Assembly: GCA_003281335.1 (NCBI GenBank)
Contig: QCCG01000001.1
Coordinates: forward strand, 1 to 64,000
From: Prochlorococcus sp. AG-347-K19
GTDB taxonomy: Bacteria; Cyanobacteriota; Cyanobacteriia; PCC-6307; Cyanobiaceae
DNA length: 64,000 bases
Reading direction: 5' to 3'
Within the stretch, counting starts at the first letter, position 1. Each line of letters begins with the position of its first letter. Under the pieces are notes generated by a model. It had not been told where the DNA came from, made no database searches, and saw nothing but the letters and a program-made list of their open reading frames with translations. A program made the position numbers and the translations under genes. Below are positions 40,410 to 50,678 of the stretch, piece by piece.

Positions 40410-41507
40410 ATGAGTAGTAGTTTTGGAAAAATTTTTCGTGTTAGTACTTTTGGAGAATCACATGGTGGTGCAGTAGGAGTTGTCCTTGATGGATGTCCAC
40501 CTAAGTTAAAAATAGATATAAATCTGATACAAAATGAATTAGATAGGCGCAGACCTGGCCAAAGTGACATTACAACACCAAGAAATGAAGAAGATAAAAT
40601 TGAAATATTAAGTGGGATAAAGGAAGGGTTAACACTTGGAACTCCAATAGCAATGTTGGTAAGAAATAAGGATCAAAGACCAGGAGATTATAATAATTTG
40701 GAGCAGGTATTTAGACCTTCTCATGCAGATGGTACGTATCATCTGAAATATGGAATTCAGGCAAGTTCTGGCGGTGGAAGAGCTTCTGCTAGAGAAACAA
40801 TTGGGAGAGTAGCTGCTGGTGCTGTAGCAAAACAATTATTAAAAACCATCTGTAACACTGAAATACTATCTTGGGTAAAGCGTATACATGATATTGATTC
40901 TGATATAAATAAAGAGAAGATTTCTCTCAAAAAAATAGATTCTAATATTGTTAGATGTCCTGATGAAAAAGTATCAACAGAAATGATCGAGAGAATTAAG
41001 GAATTAAAGCGTCAAGGAGACTCTTGCGGCGGTGTTATTGAATGTCTAGTAAGAAATGTTCCCTCTGGTCTTGGCATGCCTGTTTTTGATAAATTAGAAG
41101 CTGATTTAGCAAAGGCTTTGATGTCTTTGCCTGCCACGAAAGGCTTTGAAATAGGTTCAGGTTTCTCTGGAACTTATTTAAAAGGAAGCGAACATAATGA
41201 TGCCTTCATCAAGTCTGATGATATTAGTAAGTTAAGAACAACATCAAACAATTCAGGAGGTATACAGGGCGGAATAAGTAATGGTGAAAATATCGAGATG
41301 AAGATAGCTTTTAAACCCACAGCAACCATCGGGAAAGAACAGAAAACAGTAAATGCTGAGGGTACAGAAGTACTTATGAAAGCAAAAGGGAGACACGATC
41401 CATGCGTTCTCCCAAGAGCAGTTCCCATGGTTGATGCTATGGTAGCTTTAGTACTTGCTGATCATTTGCTTCTAAATCATGCTCAATGTGACTTAATAAA
41501 TAAGTAG
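40410..41507 (+). CDS. aroC: Chorismate synthase
   Basis: [36 protein letters not shown]. Confidence 0.98.
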   Translation: MSSSFGKIFRVSTFGESHGGAVGVVLDGCPPKLKIDINLIQNELDRRRPGQSDITTPRNEEDKIEILSGIKEGLTLGTPIAMLVRNKDQRPGDYNNLEQVFRPSHADGTYHLKYGIQASSGGGRASARETIGRVAAGAVAKQLLKTICNTEILSWVKRIHDIDSDINKEKISLKKIDSNIVRCPDEKVSTEMIERIKELKRQGDSCGGVIECLVRNVPSGLGMPVFDKLEADLAKALMSLPATKGFEIGSGFSGTYLKGSEHNDAFIKSDDISKLRTTSNNSGGIQGGISNGENIEMKIAFKPTATIGKEQKTVNAEGTEVLMKAKGRHDPCVLPRAVPMVDAMVALVLADHLLLNHAQCDLINK

Positions 41508-41541
41508 TAGTTTTGTTGAATAAATTATATTTATCCTTAAC

Positions 41542-42168
41542 TTAATTACTTTTGAGCCATTCATATATTTTTGGATCAAATTTTTTATTTTTGATAGCTT
41601 TATCTCCAATTACAACTGCTTTATACCCTAAAGATTTATAAGTTTTTAAATCATTGATTGATAGTCCTCCAGCAGCAATGAAATCAACATTTTTATAGTT
41701 GAGTATATTTATCGAACTATCTTTACTATTTATTGGGTAAATTTTAATAATTTTGCAATTTAAATCTATCGCTTCCTTAAGATCTTTTAAATTATTAATT
41801 CCAGGAATTAATAAATAATTTTTTGACTGCGCATAATTGAAAAGATTTTTATCCCAAAATTTCATCATCGAAAAATTTAATCCAATTTTTAAAGAATCTT
41901 CTATTGATTGCTTATTAACTATGGAGGCAGAGCCTAAATTAATTCTTGGATATTTAATTTTGATATCGCATACAAAATCGAACCAATTTTCGTTGTAAGA
42001 CCAACTTATTTCAATATTCTTTAATCCTAATTTTACTAAGTTTTCTAATTCTTCAAAAAATGAATTTCTTATAGAGGTATTTGAGTAAATATTATCTTCA
42101 GGTTTTATAAGTAAAAAAAAAGACTCATTTTTCAGATACTCCGAAAAAGAATCTTCTTTAGTATTCAT
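41542..42168 (-). CDS. KDPG/KHG aldolase-like protein (divergent)
   Basis: (beta/alpha) repeat with NLGSASIVNKQSIEDSLKIG, LLIPGINNLKD, CKIIKIYP, DFIAAGGLSINDL. Confidence 0.7.
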   Translation of the reverse strand: MNTKEDSFSEYLKNESFFLLIKPEDNIYSNTSIRNSFFEELENLVKLGLKNIEISWSYNENWFDFVCDIKIKYPRINLGSASIVNKQSIEDSLKIGLNFSMMKFWDKNLFNYAQSKNYLLIPGINNLKDLKEAIDLNCKIIKIYPINSKDSSINILNYKNVDFIAAGGLSINDLKTYKSLGYKAVVIGDKAIKNKKFDPKIYEWLKSN

Positions 42169-42188
42169 TATAAATTTAAAATTCAGAG

Positions 42189-44042
42189 TTAAATATAGTT
42201 TGCGACTTTTACCTCTGAGCGGTTGAGCAAGTCTTGGATATCTTCAGTATCTATAGTTTCTCTTTCAATTAGCATTTGAGCCATTTCGTCAAGAACAGTT
42301 CTATTGTCTGTTAAAACTTTTGTAGCTCTCTTATAAGCAACATCAACAAGTTCTGAAACCTCTACATCAATTGTTGCGGCTGTGTCTTCAGAGAAGTCTC
42401 TTGTAGAACTCATATCTCTTCCGAGAAACATTCCACCTTGAGATTGACCTAGAGCGACTGGACCTATTTTGTCACTCATACCGAATTTAGTGATCATTTG
42501 TCTTGCTACATTTGCAACTTGTTGTAAATCATTTGAAGCTCCGGTTGTTACCTCTTCTTCGCCATAGACTATTTCTTCAGCAACTCTTCCACCAAGAGCT
42601 ACAGCCATTTGATTTTGAAGGTAAGAACGAGAGTAAAGACCAGATTCCATTCTTTCTTCACTTGGAGTAAAGAAGGTTAGACCCCCAGCTTGACCTCTTG
42701 GAATGATTGAAACTTTTGCTACTGGATCATAATCAGGCATTAATGCTCCAACGAGTGCATGACCAGCTTCGTGATAAGCAACTAATTCTTTTTTCTTATC
42801 ACTGATGACTCTATCTTTCTTTTCTGGACCAGCCATAACTCTTTCAATGGCATCACCAACTTCATCGTTACTTACTTTATCTAAATCTTTTCTAGCTGCT
42901 AGTATTGCTGCTTCATTTAAAAGATTAGCTAAATCTGCACCAGTAAATCCTGGTGTTCTTCTGGCAACTTTATCTAAATCAACGTCTTTTGAAAGAGTTT
43001 TATCTTTCGCATGAACATTTAATATCTGCAATCTTCCAGCATAATCTGGTCTATCTACTGTTACCTGTCTATCGAATCTTCCAGGACGCATTAAAGCTGA
43101 ATCTAAAACATCTGGTCGGTTTGTTGCAGCAACTATTATTATTCCTGAATTACCTTCAAAACCATCCATTTCGGTTAAGAGTTGGTTTAATGTTTGTTCT
43201 CTTTCATCATTTCCTCCGCCCATACCAGCTCCCCTTTGTCTTCCAACTGCATCTATTTCATCAATAAACACAATACAGGGAGCATTCTTTTTAGCTTGTT
43301 CAAAAAGATCTCTAACTCTACTAGCTCCAACCCCAACAAACATCTCAACAAATTCTGAACCGGATATTGAGAAAAAAGGTACACCTGCTTCTCCAGCTAC
43401 TGCTTTTGCTAGTAATGTTTTTCCTGTACCAGGAGGGCCGACAAGAAGGACTCCTTTTGGAATTTTAGCTCCGACTGCGGTAAATCTATCTGGACTCTTT
43501 AGAAAATCTACAACTTCTGTGAGTTCTAATTTTGCACCTTCAACACCAGCAACATCTGAAAAAGTTACTTGTGTAGATGGTTCCATTTGCAATCTAGCTT
43601 TGCTTTTGCCAAAACTCATGGCAGGGTTGCCACCCCCAGCATTACCACTTTGGGATCTTCTGAAAAGAAAAAAGAGGCCTCCAATCAAAAGTACTGGGAA
43701 AATCAAGCTACTTACAGCCTGTTGCCATGGGTTGGCTAATTTTGTAGGAGTTACAGCTATATCTACATTATTTTCAGTCAGTATTTTTAATAAATCTTTG
43801 TCAGGAGCTAAATTGACTTCAGACCTGCTCCCATCATTTTCAACAACTTGAGCTGTGGCATTATCTGGAGATATTAAGACTCTACTGATTTCTTTATCTT
43901 GAACAGCCTCTATAAAATCACTATATCTCAGGGTCTTTGTAGAACTTTCAGTACTAGGTTTATCAAAAACTGAAGTACCAATGAAAATTACAGTAATAAC
44001 GGCTAGGACATAAAGTCCTACGTTTCTCCAACGTTTGTTCAC
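42189..44042 (-). CDS. ftsH: ATP-dependent zinc metalloprotease FtsH
   Basis: [28 protein letters not shown]. Confidence 0.98.
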   Translation of the reverse strand: MNKRWRNVGLYVLAVITVIFIGTSVFDKPSTESSTKTLRYSDFIEAVQDKEISRVLISPDNATAQVVENDGSRSEVNLAPDKDLLKILTENNVDIAVTPTKLANPWQQAVSSLIFPVLLIGGLFFLFRRSQSGNAGGGNPAMSFGKSKARLQMEPSTQVTFSDVAGVEGAKLELTEVVDFLKSPDRFTAVGAKIPKGVLLVGPPGTGKTLLAKAVAGEAGVPFFSISGSEFVEMFVGVGASRVRDLFEQAKKNAPCIVFIDEIDAVGRQRGAGMGGGNDEREQTLNQLLTEMDGFEGNSGIIIVAATNRPDVLDSALMRPGRFDRQVTVDRPDYAGRLQILNVHAKDKTLSKDVDLDKVARRTPGFTGADLANLLNEAAILAARKDLDKVSNDEVGDAIERVMAGPEKKDRVISDKKKELVAYHEAGHALVGALMPDYDPVAKVSIIPRGQAGGLTFFTPSEERMESGLYSRSYLQNQMAVALGGRVAEEIVYGEEEVTTGASNDLQQVANVARQMITKFGMSDKIGPVALGQSQGGMFLGRDMSSTRDFSEDTAATIDVEVSELVDVAYKRATKVLTDNRTVLDEMAQMLIERETIDTEDIQDLLNRSEVKVANYI

Positions 44043-44088
44043 GATAAAAAATCTTTAATAAATCTATAATACTAATAATAAAGCATTA

Positions 44089-45264
44089 TTAAGAGCGTCT
44101 TAGAACATCTACTACACTTTTGAATGCAAACCATTCAGGAATTGGTTCGCCGTTCCTCAATTTCTTTCTAAATTCAGTACCACTAAGTTTCATAATTTCA
44201 TAATTAAATTCTTTAGCTTCTTCAGCTGTTATGTATCCTTTTTCTTTCGTGTAAACTAAATTTTTTGAAGGAACAGTTTGCATCATCAATTCATCTGCAC
44301 ACTTATTGGCAAAATTCTGGGCGTCATATGGACCATAAAAATCATCACCAGTTGATGAAGACTTACAACCAGCCATATCTCTACCAATAATAAAGTGGGT
44401 GCAGCCATAATTTCTTCTGATTATCATATGTTGAAGAGCTTCTCTTGGCCCTGCCATATGCATTGAATAAGGTAAAAAAGCCCATTTTATTCTCTCATCA
44501 GATATTTCCTCTTCTAATTCTTTATAGGTCAAGTATCTAACTTTTCCAGGGATATCATCTTGTTGAGTTGGTCCACAAGTTGGATGAACTAAAACAACTG
44601 AGTTAGAGGAGACATTATCTGAAAGTAAGGCATTAGTAAATAATTCATAATGTGCTCTATGAATTGGATTTCTGCATTGAAATGCAACTACATCATGATT
44701 TGATGGTAATGTAGATCTAACTTCTTCTGGGGTTTTGCAGGGGAATTCTCTAATTGGTAGTTCGAAACCATAAACTCTTCCTCCTATATAAAATCTCCCT
44801 CTCTCGTTAAAAATCATCTTAACAGCAGGATGATCTAAAGAATTAGTACCATAACAAAGTTCAGCTTCTAAGGATTTGTCAGGCTCCCATTTAGAGCTAA
44901 CTTCTAAAACTGCTATTTTTTGTTCTTTATAAGTGAGCAATATTGTCTCTCCAGCTTTTACTTTTTCATTATTTGAATCAAATACAATAGGCAAGCCAAA
45001 AAGCAACCCATTTGTATTTCTATTATTTTTAATAACCGAATTGTAGTTATTTTCATCCATAAATCCTTCTAATGGAGAAAAAGCTCCAACCATCAAAAGT
45101 TCTACATCGCATGCATTTCTCTCGCTACATTCAAACTCATAAGTAGCTTTAGAGATAAGATCATTTTTAAGGTTTTTATCTTTGATAATTAAATTTTTTA
45201 GTTCCCCTCCATAAGGCGGTATTAGTCCATTAGTATCTGTTTTAGCTTTTTGCTGTAATTCCAT
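44089..45264 (-). CDS. sat: ATP sulfurylase (sulfate adenylyltransferase)
   Basis: FQCRNPIHRAHYEL, GRDMAGCKSS. Confidence 0.96.
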   Translation of the reverse strand: MELQQKAKTDTNGLIPPYGGELKNLIIKDKNLKNDLISKATYEFECSERNACDVELLMVGAFSPLEGFMDENNYNSVIKNNRNTNGLLFGLPIVFDSNNEKVKAGETILLTYKEQKIAVLEVSSKWEPDKSLEAELCYGTNSLDHPAVKMIFNERGRFYIGGRVYGFELPIREFPCKTPEEVRSTLPSNHDVVAFQCRNPIHRAHYELFTNALLSDNVSSNSVVLVHPTCGPTQQDDIPGKVRYLTYKELEEEISDERIKWAFLPYSMHMAGPREALQHMIIRRNYGCTHFIIGRDMAGCKSSSTGDDFYGPYDAQNFANKCADELMMQTVPSKNLVYTKEKGYITAEEAKEFNYEIMKLSGTEFRKKLRNGEPIPEWFAFKSVVDVLRRS

Positions 45265-45291
45265 TTTTTAAATTGATAAAGAAAAATTTTG

Positions 45292-45320
45292 AAAAAAAAA
45301 AGGGGTTTAACCCCCTTTTT
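45292..45320 (-). terminator. psbO intrinsic terminator
   Basis: Minus strand AAAAAGGGGGTTAAACCCCTTTTTTTTTT. Confidence 0.9.
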
Positions 45321-45334
45321 CTCTTGAGTAGGAT

Positions 45335-46129
45335 TTATGCTTTTCTTCCGTAAAGCTCCCCAATTATTTTTACATCAAGTGGATCCTTTGAACCCATATC
45401 TGTATCTGAAGGTTGGATTGCTTCAAAAGTACCAGCAAATTCGTCTGTGTCAGAATCTACATTGTTGATTGAAAGAGTAATAACGCCAGTACCGTTTACA
45501 TCAACTTTAATATTTTCTTTTGCAAGTTCTTCGTCATCGCCTCCTAATGCAACTAAACCTTGAGCATATTCAACACCAGTATTTTTAGCTCTTGCCTTAG
45601 GATCTAGAAAGTCACCAGTTCTGTAGTTAGGTGTAAATGTTGAACCACTAACCTCAATGCCTGGCTCAATTGATGAAGGTAAATCAGCTGTGAGATCTTT
45701 TGCTGAGAATGCAAATGGCACCTCTAAACCACCAGGAGTTAATACAGTAATAAGTTGAAAATCAATACCACCCTTTTCAGTGAAAGTTCCTGAATCTATA
45801 TCTCCATAAACTTCTGTCACTGTGGTGTTATTTCTAGGACTAATAATTTTTGTAGAAACAAATTCTGCAGCTTTTCGTTTTGTCCCTGGCACTTTTACAT
45901 AAACTTCTGTTGGATGCATGCATATTCCTTTAAGGCTATCTCCATTCCCTAGAGATATAGATCCGACAAGAGATGAATCTAATGTAGGGCAATCATTAGC
46001 TTTTCCTGTGTTAACAACATCTGTGAATTGTGCATTTCCTCTTTCAGAAAAAGCAAATGTTTTAACAGGTACGAAAGCAAAAGTTATACAAATTGAAATA
46101 ACAAAAGCTAAGAAAGAACGAATTCTCAT
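45335..46129 (-). CDS. psbO: Photosystem II manganese-stabilising protein PsbO
   Basis: MRIRSFLAFVISICITFAF signal peptide, then PsbO body (CPTLDSSLVGSISLG...ICMHPTEVYVK); start set at internal Met 16 of the tracked ORF (46174). Confidence 0.95.
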   Translation of the reverse strand: MRIRSFLAFVISICITFAFVPVKTFAFSERGNAQFTDVVNTGKANDCPTLDSSLVGSISLGNGDSLKGICMHPTEVYVKVPGTKRKAAEFVSTKIISPRNNTTVTEVYGDIDSGTFTEKGGIDFQLITVLTPGGLEVPFAFSAKDLTADLPSSIEPGIEVSGSTFTPNYRTGDFLDPKARAKNTGVEYAQGLVALGGDDEELAKENIKVDVNGTGVITLSINNVDSDTDEFAGTFEAIQPSDTDMGSKDPLDVKIIGELYGRKA

Positions 46130-46346
46130 AATTAAAGTTGCAGTAAAGTTCTGTGACGATAGATTAAAGGTCATCTAATAAGTTCAGTACGGATATTACA
46201 AGGGAAAGGACCATAAAAGATAGGACTATTAAATCCTCGAAACAACCCGTAGCTTTTTAGATTTTAAAAAACTGGAATTATTTTAAGCTATCACATTATT
46301 TTTAATGATGAAGATTACAAAAAAATACAAATTAAAAAAAATTTTT

Positions 46347-47603
46347 TTATTTTTTTAATGAAATAATTTGGGTTATTAATTTATTTGCTAAATCAATTTT
46401 TGATGTTTTGTTAATGTAGTGTTCCACATTATTGGTATCGAATAACCAACCTTCATTTTGTGCCAAAAAGCCAAATCCTTGGCCTTCAAGATCAATTGGA
46501 TTTGCGAATAGATAATCACAACCCTTTTGGATAATCTTTTCTTTAATTGTCATTCGTGCTTCTTCTATAGATCCTGTAAAAGCACAAAAGCCTACAAAAA
46601 CTTGGTTATCTTTTTTTGATTTACTAATTGTTTTTAAAATATCTGGGACTAGCTCAAAGTTTTGATTCAAATGAGCATTAATTTGATTTTTTGGAATTTT
46701 AGCTGAAGTATCAGAGGCTATTTTGAAATCAGATACTGCTGCATTCATAAAAAAATAATCGCAATTTGATATTTCATTATTAAGTGCCCTAATTAAATCA
46801 ACACTAGTTTCAATTTCATATCTTTTTATTCCATCAGTAAGATTCTTATCGATTTTCAGAGGACCATGAACATATTTTACTTGAGCTCCCCTGAACCTCG
46901 CTACTTGAGAAAGAAGTAGACCCATAGCTCCAGAACTTTTGTTAGTAATGTGTCTTGCCGCGTCAATTTTCTCTGAGGTACACCCTCCAGTTATTAAAAT
47001 TTCTTTATTAAGTAAATCTTTGCGATATTCATTTTGTTTATGTGAAGCTATAAATTCAAGAGCTAATTGGATTAGATCATTAGGAGGTATCTTACCGATG
47101 CCAATAGCATCACATGCTAAGAGGCCTTCACTTGGTTGCAAAGACAAAACATTTTCGTAATTCTGTAAATTCTCATAATTTTTTTGGACAGCTTTATTTA
47201 GCCACATTTGTGTATTCATTGCTGGTGCAACAATAATTGGCTTTATATTTGCTATTAAGATGCTTGGGATTAATCCCTCTGCATTTCCAGTTACCCATTT
47301 TGCTAATGTTGTTGCTGTTAAAGGGGCGATGATTAAAATATCAGCCCAATTACTTAGTTCTATGTGAAGAGGTGTTGATTGACCATCAGACCATTGATCA
47401 TTTTCTAAAATGCACGGTTTTCTACTTAAAATAGAAAGAGAAAGCGGCTTTATTAATTTTTCTGCATTTTTTGATAAAACGCATCTTATTTCATAATTTT
47501 CTTTCGCTAATTGGCTAACTAATAATGGAATTCTTACAGCTGCAATACTTCCTGTTATTAATAAGAGAACCTTTATTTTGGAGTCCTTACTTTTAGTTTT
47601 CAT
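46347..47603 (-). CDS. coaBC: Phosphopantothenoylcysteine decarboxylase/synthetase (CoaBC/Dfp)
   Basis: LLLITGSIAAVRIPLL, APAMNTQMW, ITGGCTSEKIDAARHITN; likely start ATG 47603 (tracked start 47621). Confidence 0.93.
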   Translation of the reverse strand: MKTKSKDSKIKVLLLITGSIAAVRIPLLVSQLAKENYEIRCVLSKNAEKLIKPLSLSILSRKPCILENDQWSDGQSTPLHIELSNWADILIIAPLTATTLAKWVTGNAEGLIPSILIANIKPIIVAPAMNTQMWLNKAVQKNYENLQNYENVLSLQPSEGLLACDAIGIGKIPPNDLIQLALEFIASHKQNEYRKDLLNKEILITGGCTSEKIDAARHITNKSSGAMGLLLSQVARFRGAQVKYVHGPLKIDKNLTDGIKRYEIETSVDLIRALNNEISNCDYFFMNAAVSDFKIASDTSAKIPKNQINAHLNQNFELVPDILKTISKSKKDNQVFVGFCAFTGSIEEARMTIKEKIIQKGCDYLFANPIDLEGQGFGFLAQNEGWLFDTNNVEHYINKTSKIDLANKLITQIISLKK

Positions 47604-47829
47604 CGAAAGGTTCCTGATCAAGGAGATGGTTATAATTAGTTGTTAATTCAGGTCTATTGATTGCGAGAGCCCTCAGTAAATGCCAGTCTTTTAAACCATC
47701 AAATGGACTATTATAATTATCTTCTTCTAGCCTTTTAGCGAGCTCAAGGGTCATTTCTTCATCAAAAGAATTTACAAGTTCCTCACTTATTTTATTTTCA
47801 GAAATGAATTTCACATTGAGTAGAGTCAA
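47593..47829 (-). CDS. DUF2555-like small protein
   Basis: MTLELAKRLEEDNYNSPFDGLKDWHLLRALAINRPEL. Confidence 0.78.
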   Translation of the reverse strand: MTLLNVKFISENKISEELVNSFDEEMTLELAKRLEEDNYNSPFDGLKDWHLLRALAINRPELTTNYNHLLDQEPFDEN

Positions 47830-48027
47830 TATACACTAATAATATAGCCTCAAGTAATTATTTAAAATTGATATGAGCATTAAGTACATATTTTCAATGA
47901 TAAAATAATTTTCAATTTCATAATCTTTTCAAATTGTTGTTAGGTCATTTATCTTCATTCTCAGTCATAAATATGTAAACTCTCCTTTTCAAAAATATAC
48001 TTTCTTAAAATATAGGCAAAAATTTAT

Positions 48028-48231
48028 ATGATGTCGCAAACCAAAAGAGATCAAGTTATTAGTCATTTACGCTATTTAAGGCAAGAGCTAAGAGAAATGC
48101 ATTTAGGAATAAAAGAAGATGACCTTTTCCCTGAACCAGGCGAATTGAGAGGATTAATGGCTCAAATGGAAGCATTACTTGAATTAATAGAAGGAAATAC
48201 TAAAATTCAATCACACTCTGAAGCGGCTTAG
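48028..48231 (+). CDS. Small conserved hypothetical (67 aa)
   Basis: Intergenic ORF with charged helical sequence, 11 nt before the next gene. Confidence 0.65.
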   Translation: MMSQTKRDQVISHLRYLRQELREMHLGIKEDDLFPEPGELRGLMAQMEALLELIEGNTKIQSHSEAA

Positions 48232-48242
48232 TTTAATGCAAA

Positions 48243-48584
48243 ATGGTTGTTAAACCTCAAAAGACAAAATTTCAGCTAAAAATTGTGGAAAATATTCAGA
48301 CATTAAGTATTTGGGCTAATAACCCATGGCGAAGATATTCAATATCTTTGATTACACTTTTAATCGGATACTTTTTTGGAAGTTCTCTTGGTATGGTAAG
48401 TGCCGTTGTGGAACTCATGGATCCTGTAGCCGCTTTTTTATCAGTAGTTTTTATTGAGTTTTTAATAGTTTTGAGAAGAAATTTTAGATTCGAAAGGAAA
48501 AAGAAATTTTTAGTAATTTTATTAGATTCTTTAAGATTGGGATTATTTTATGGTTTCTTTACTGAAAGTCTTAAGTTGCTATAA
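48243..48584 (+). CDS. DUF565-like membrane protein
   Basis: NPWRRYSISLITLLIGYFFGSSLGMVSAVVELMDPVAAFLSVVFIE. Confidence 0.75.
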   Translation: MVVKPQKTKFQLKIVENIQTLSIWANNPWRRYSISLITLLIGYFFGSSLGMVSAVVELMDPVAAFLSVVFIEFLIVLRRNFRFERKKKFLVILLDSLRLGLFYGFFTESLKLL

Positions 48585-48586
48585 AT

Positions 48587-49603
48587 TTACTTGTTGTGTT
48601 TCTGTAATAGATAAAGCAAAGCCATTCTTATAGGGATACCATTTGCAACTTGATTATTAATTAAGCAATTAGGATATCGATCTACCACTTTGCTGCTAAT
48701 TTCAATATCTCTGTTAATGGGACCGGGATGTAGAATTGGGATCTCTTTATTATTTAAAGATAATTTCTCAGGGGTTAAGCCATAATCCAAACTATATGAA
48801 TCAATGCTACTTAGTAAATTTTCCATCATTCTCTCTTTCTGGAGTCTTAAAACAATAATCGCATCTGCAATTTTTATTGATTCTTCCAATGATCTAGAAA
48901 TTGTTATTGAACCTCTTGATTTAATAGGATCTTCTGTTTGATTTGGCGCGGGGGTTTTTAAAAAATTGATAAATTCATCAGATATTAATTTCTTAGGACC
49001 ACATAAGATTATATCGGCGCCGAATGCACTCAAAGCCCAAAGATTTGACCTGGCAACTCTTGAATGATTAACGTCGCCAATTATTAAAATTTTTTTGGAA
49101 TTTAAAACCTCTGGATTCAGAGTTTTTTGGGAAAAGAATTTTATCAATGTATAGATGTCAAGCAATCCTTGGCTGGGGTGACTGTGTAATCCATCTCCCG
49201 CATTAAGAACCGAAGTCTTGGCATTTATTGCATCAAGTTTTTTTGCGATCTCAAAGGTTATGTAACTTGATGAATGTCTTATAACTAATGTATCTGCCCC
49301 CATAGCAGAATAAGTTATAGCTGTATCAATTATTGTTTCGCCTTTTGTTAAAGAACTTGTGGATGGCGCAAACGTTTGGACATCAGCAGAAAGTCTTTTT
49401 GCTGCAAGCTCAAAACTATTTTTTGTTCTTGTACTAGCTTCAAAAAATAAAGAAGTTACTAAAGTCCCTTGTAAGGCAGGTATCTTTTTTGTTCCTGCAT
49501 TCTTTAGTGCATCAAATCTATTAGCTAATTCAAATACTGACTCATAATCTTTAATTGAAAAATTAGCTAGTGTGTGGATATGTTTATGAGGCCAAATTTG
49601 CAT
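48587..49603 (-). CDS. pyrB: Aspartate carbamoyltransferase catalytic subunit
   Basis: [30 protein letters not shown]. Confidence 0.97.
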   Translation of the reverse strand: MQIWPHKHIHTLANFSIKDYESVFELANRFDALKNAGTKKIPALQGTLVTSLFFEASTRTKNSFELAAKRLSADVQTFAPSTSSLTKGETIIDTAITYSAMGADTLVIRHSSSYITFEIAKKLDAINAKTSVLNAGDGLHSHPSQGLLDIYTLIKFFSQKTLNPEVLNSKKILIIGDVNHSRVARSNLWALSAFGADIILCGPKKLISDEFINFLKTPAPNQTEDPIKSRGSITISRSLEESIKIADAIIVLRLQKERMMENLLSSIDSYSLDYGLTPEKLSLNNKEIPILHPGPINRDIEISSKVVDRYPNCLINNQVANGIPIRMALLYLLQKHNK

Positions 49604-49624
49604 TACTCTTAAAAAGATAAATGA

Positions 49625-50233
49625 TTATTGAAATTTAGGTGTACTGTCACCTTTTAATCTTTTACTTACACTCTTACTATTTTTGAGATACCAACGCCAT
49701 TTTATATTTTTTGCCTTTGATATGCCAATTCTCGTAGTTTGAATAAGATCTTTTTCTTCTAGAGTGGAGTCTCGTGGAGCAATCCATAAAGATTTGTTAT
49801 TGAGAACTTCAAGTGAGTTAAATGAAATGTCGACACTGAATATTTTAGTTACTAGCCCAGGTCCAGAAGCTAATCTTTCATTCTTATTAGGGATAAAAAC
49901 TGATCTTATCAAAACACCACTTGCAAAATTTTCTTTATCAGTAACTATGTTTAAACAATGATGAATGCCATAAGATTTGTAAATATAAAATGTGCCAGGT
50001 TTTCCAAATAATGATTTGTTAGATTCAGTCATTTTGCGGTAGCCATGACAGGCCTCTTCTTCCTGTGAATAAGCTTCAGTTTCAACAATAATCCCTTTAA
50101 CTTGATCTATCTCATTATTTTTTTTTATGAGTTGACAGCCTATTAAATCTGGAGCAACAAGTTTAGAGTGCCTATAAAAAAAATTTTTTGGAAATAATTC
50201 TTCTTCTATTTTTCGATACCTATCTAATAACAT
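49625..50233 (-). CDS. 3-methyladenine DNA glycosylase (MPG/AAG family)
   Basis: APDLIGCQLI, ETEAYSQEEEACHGYRKMTESNKSLFGKPGTFYIYKSYGIHHCLNIV. Confidence 0.93.
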   Translation of the reverse strand: MLLDRYRKIEEELFPKNFFYRHSKLVAPDLIGCQLIKKNNEIDQVKGIIVETEAYSQEEEACHGYRKMTESNKSLFGKPGTFYIYKSYGIHHCLNIVTDKENFASGVLIRSVFIPNKNERLASGPGLVTKIFSVDISFNSLEVLNNKSLWIAPRDSTLEEKDLIQTTRIGISKAKNIKWRWYLKNSKSVSKRLKGDSTPKFQ

Positions 50234-50380
50234 GTTTAGCTGAGAAAAATAATTAAGGCTATTAATTGATATTGATTTTCAAAAAGATGTGATTATTTTT
50301 TTAAATTATTTGAAATTCAAAGAATATTTAAATAAGTTGTTATTAATAAACTATTATTTAATAAGTAGGATATTAAAGGT

Positions 50381-50674
50381 ATGACAAAAATAACTAAAGA
50401 GGAAGTAAAAAAAGTTGCTCATTTAGCGAGATTAGAACTTAACGAAAATGAAATTAATAATCATGTAGAACAATTAGAAAAAATATTGGACTATATAAGG
50501 CAACTTGAAAAAATTGATACAAAAGATGTCCCCTGCACAACGAGAGCTATAGAGGTTATAAATGTATTTAGAAAAGACGAAAAGAAAAAATCTGACTGTA
50601 ATGAAGAACTTTTAGATTTGGGGCCATCGAGAGAAAATAAATATTTTAAAGTACCAAAAATTATTAATGAGTAA
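50381..50674 (+). CDS. gatC: Asp-tRNA(Asn)/Glu-tRNA(Gln) amidotransferase subunit C
   Basis: KITKEEVKKVAHLARLELNENEI...LEKILDYIRQLEKIDT. Confidence 0.95.
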   Translation: MTKITKEEVKKVAHLARLELNENEINNHVEQLEKILDYIRQLEKIDTKDVPCTTRAIEVINVFRKDEKKKSDCNEELLDLGPSRENKYFKVPKIINE

Positions 50675-50678
50675 AAAG

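Noticed and set aside
42953-43267. 104-aa and other plus-strand ORFs (42805-43014, 43519-43851) opposite ftsH
   Set aside because: Antisense to the strongly supported ftsH; composition typical of shadow ORFs.
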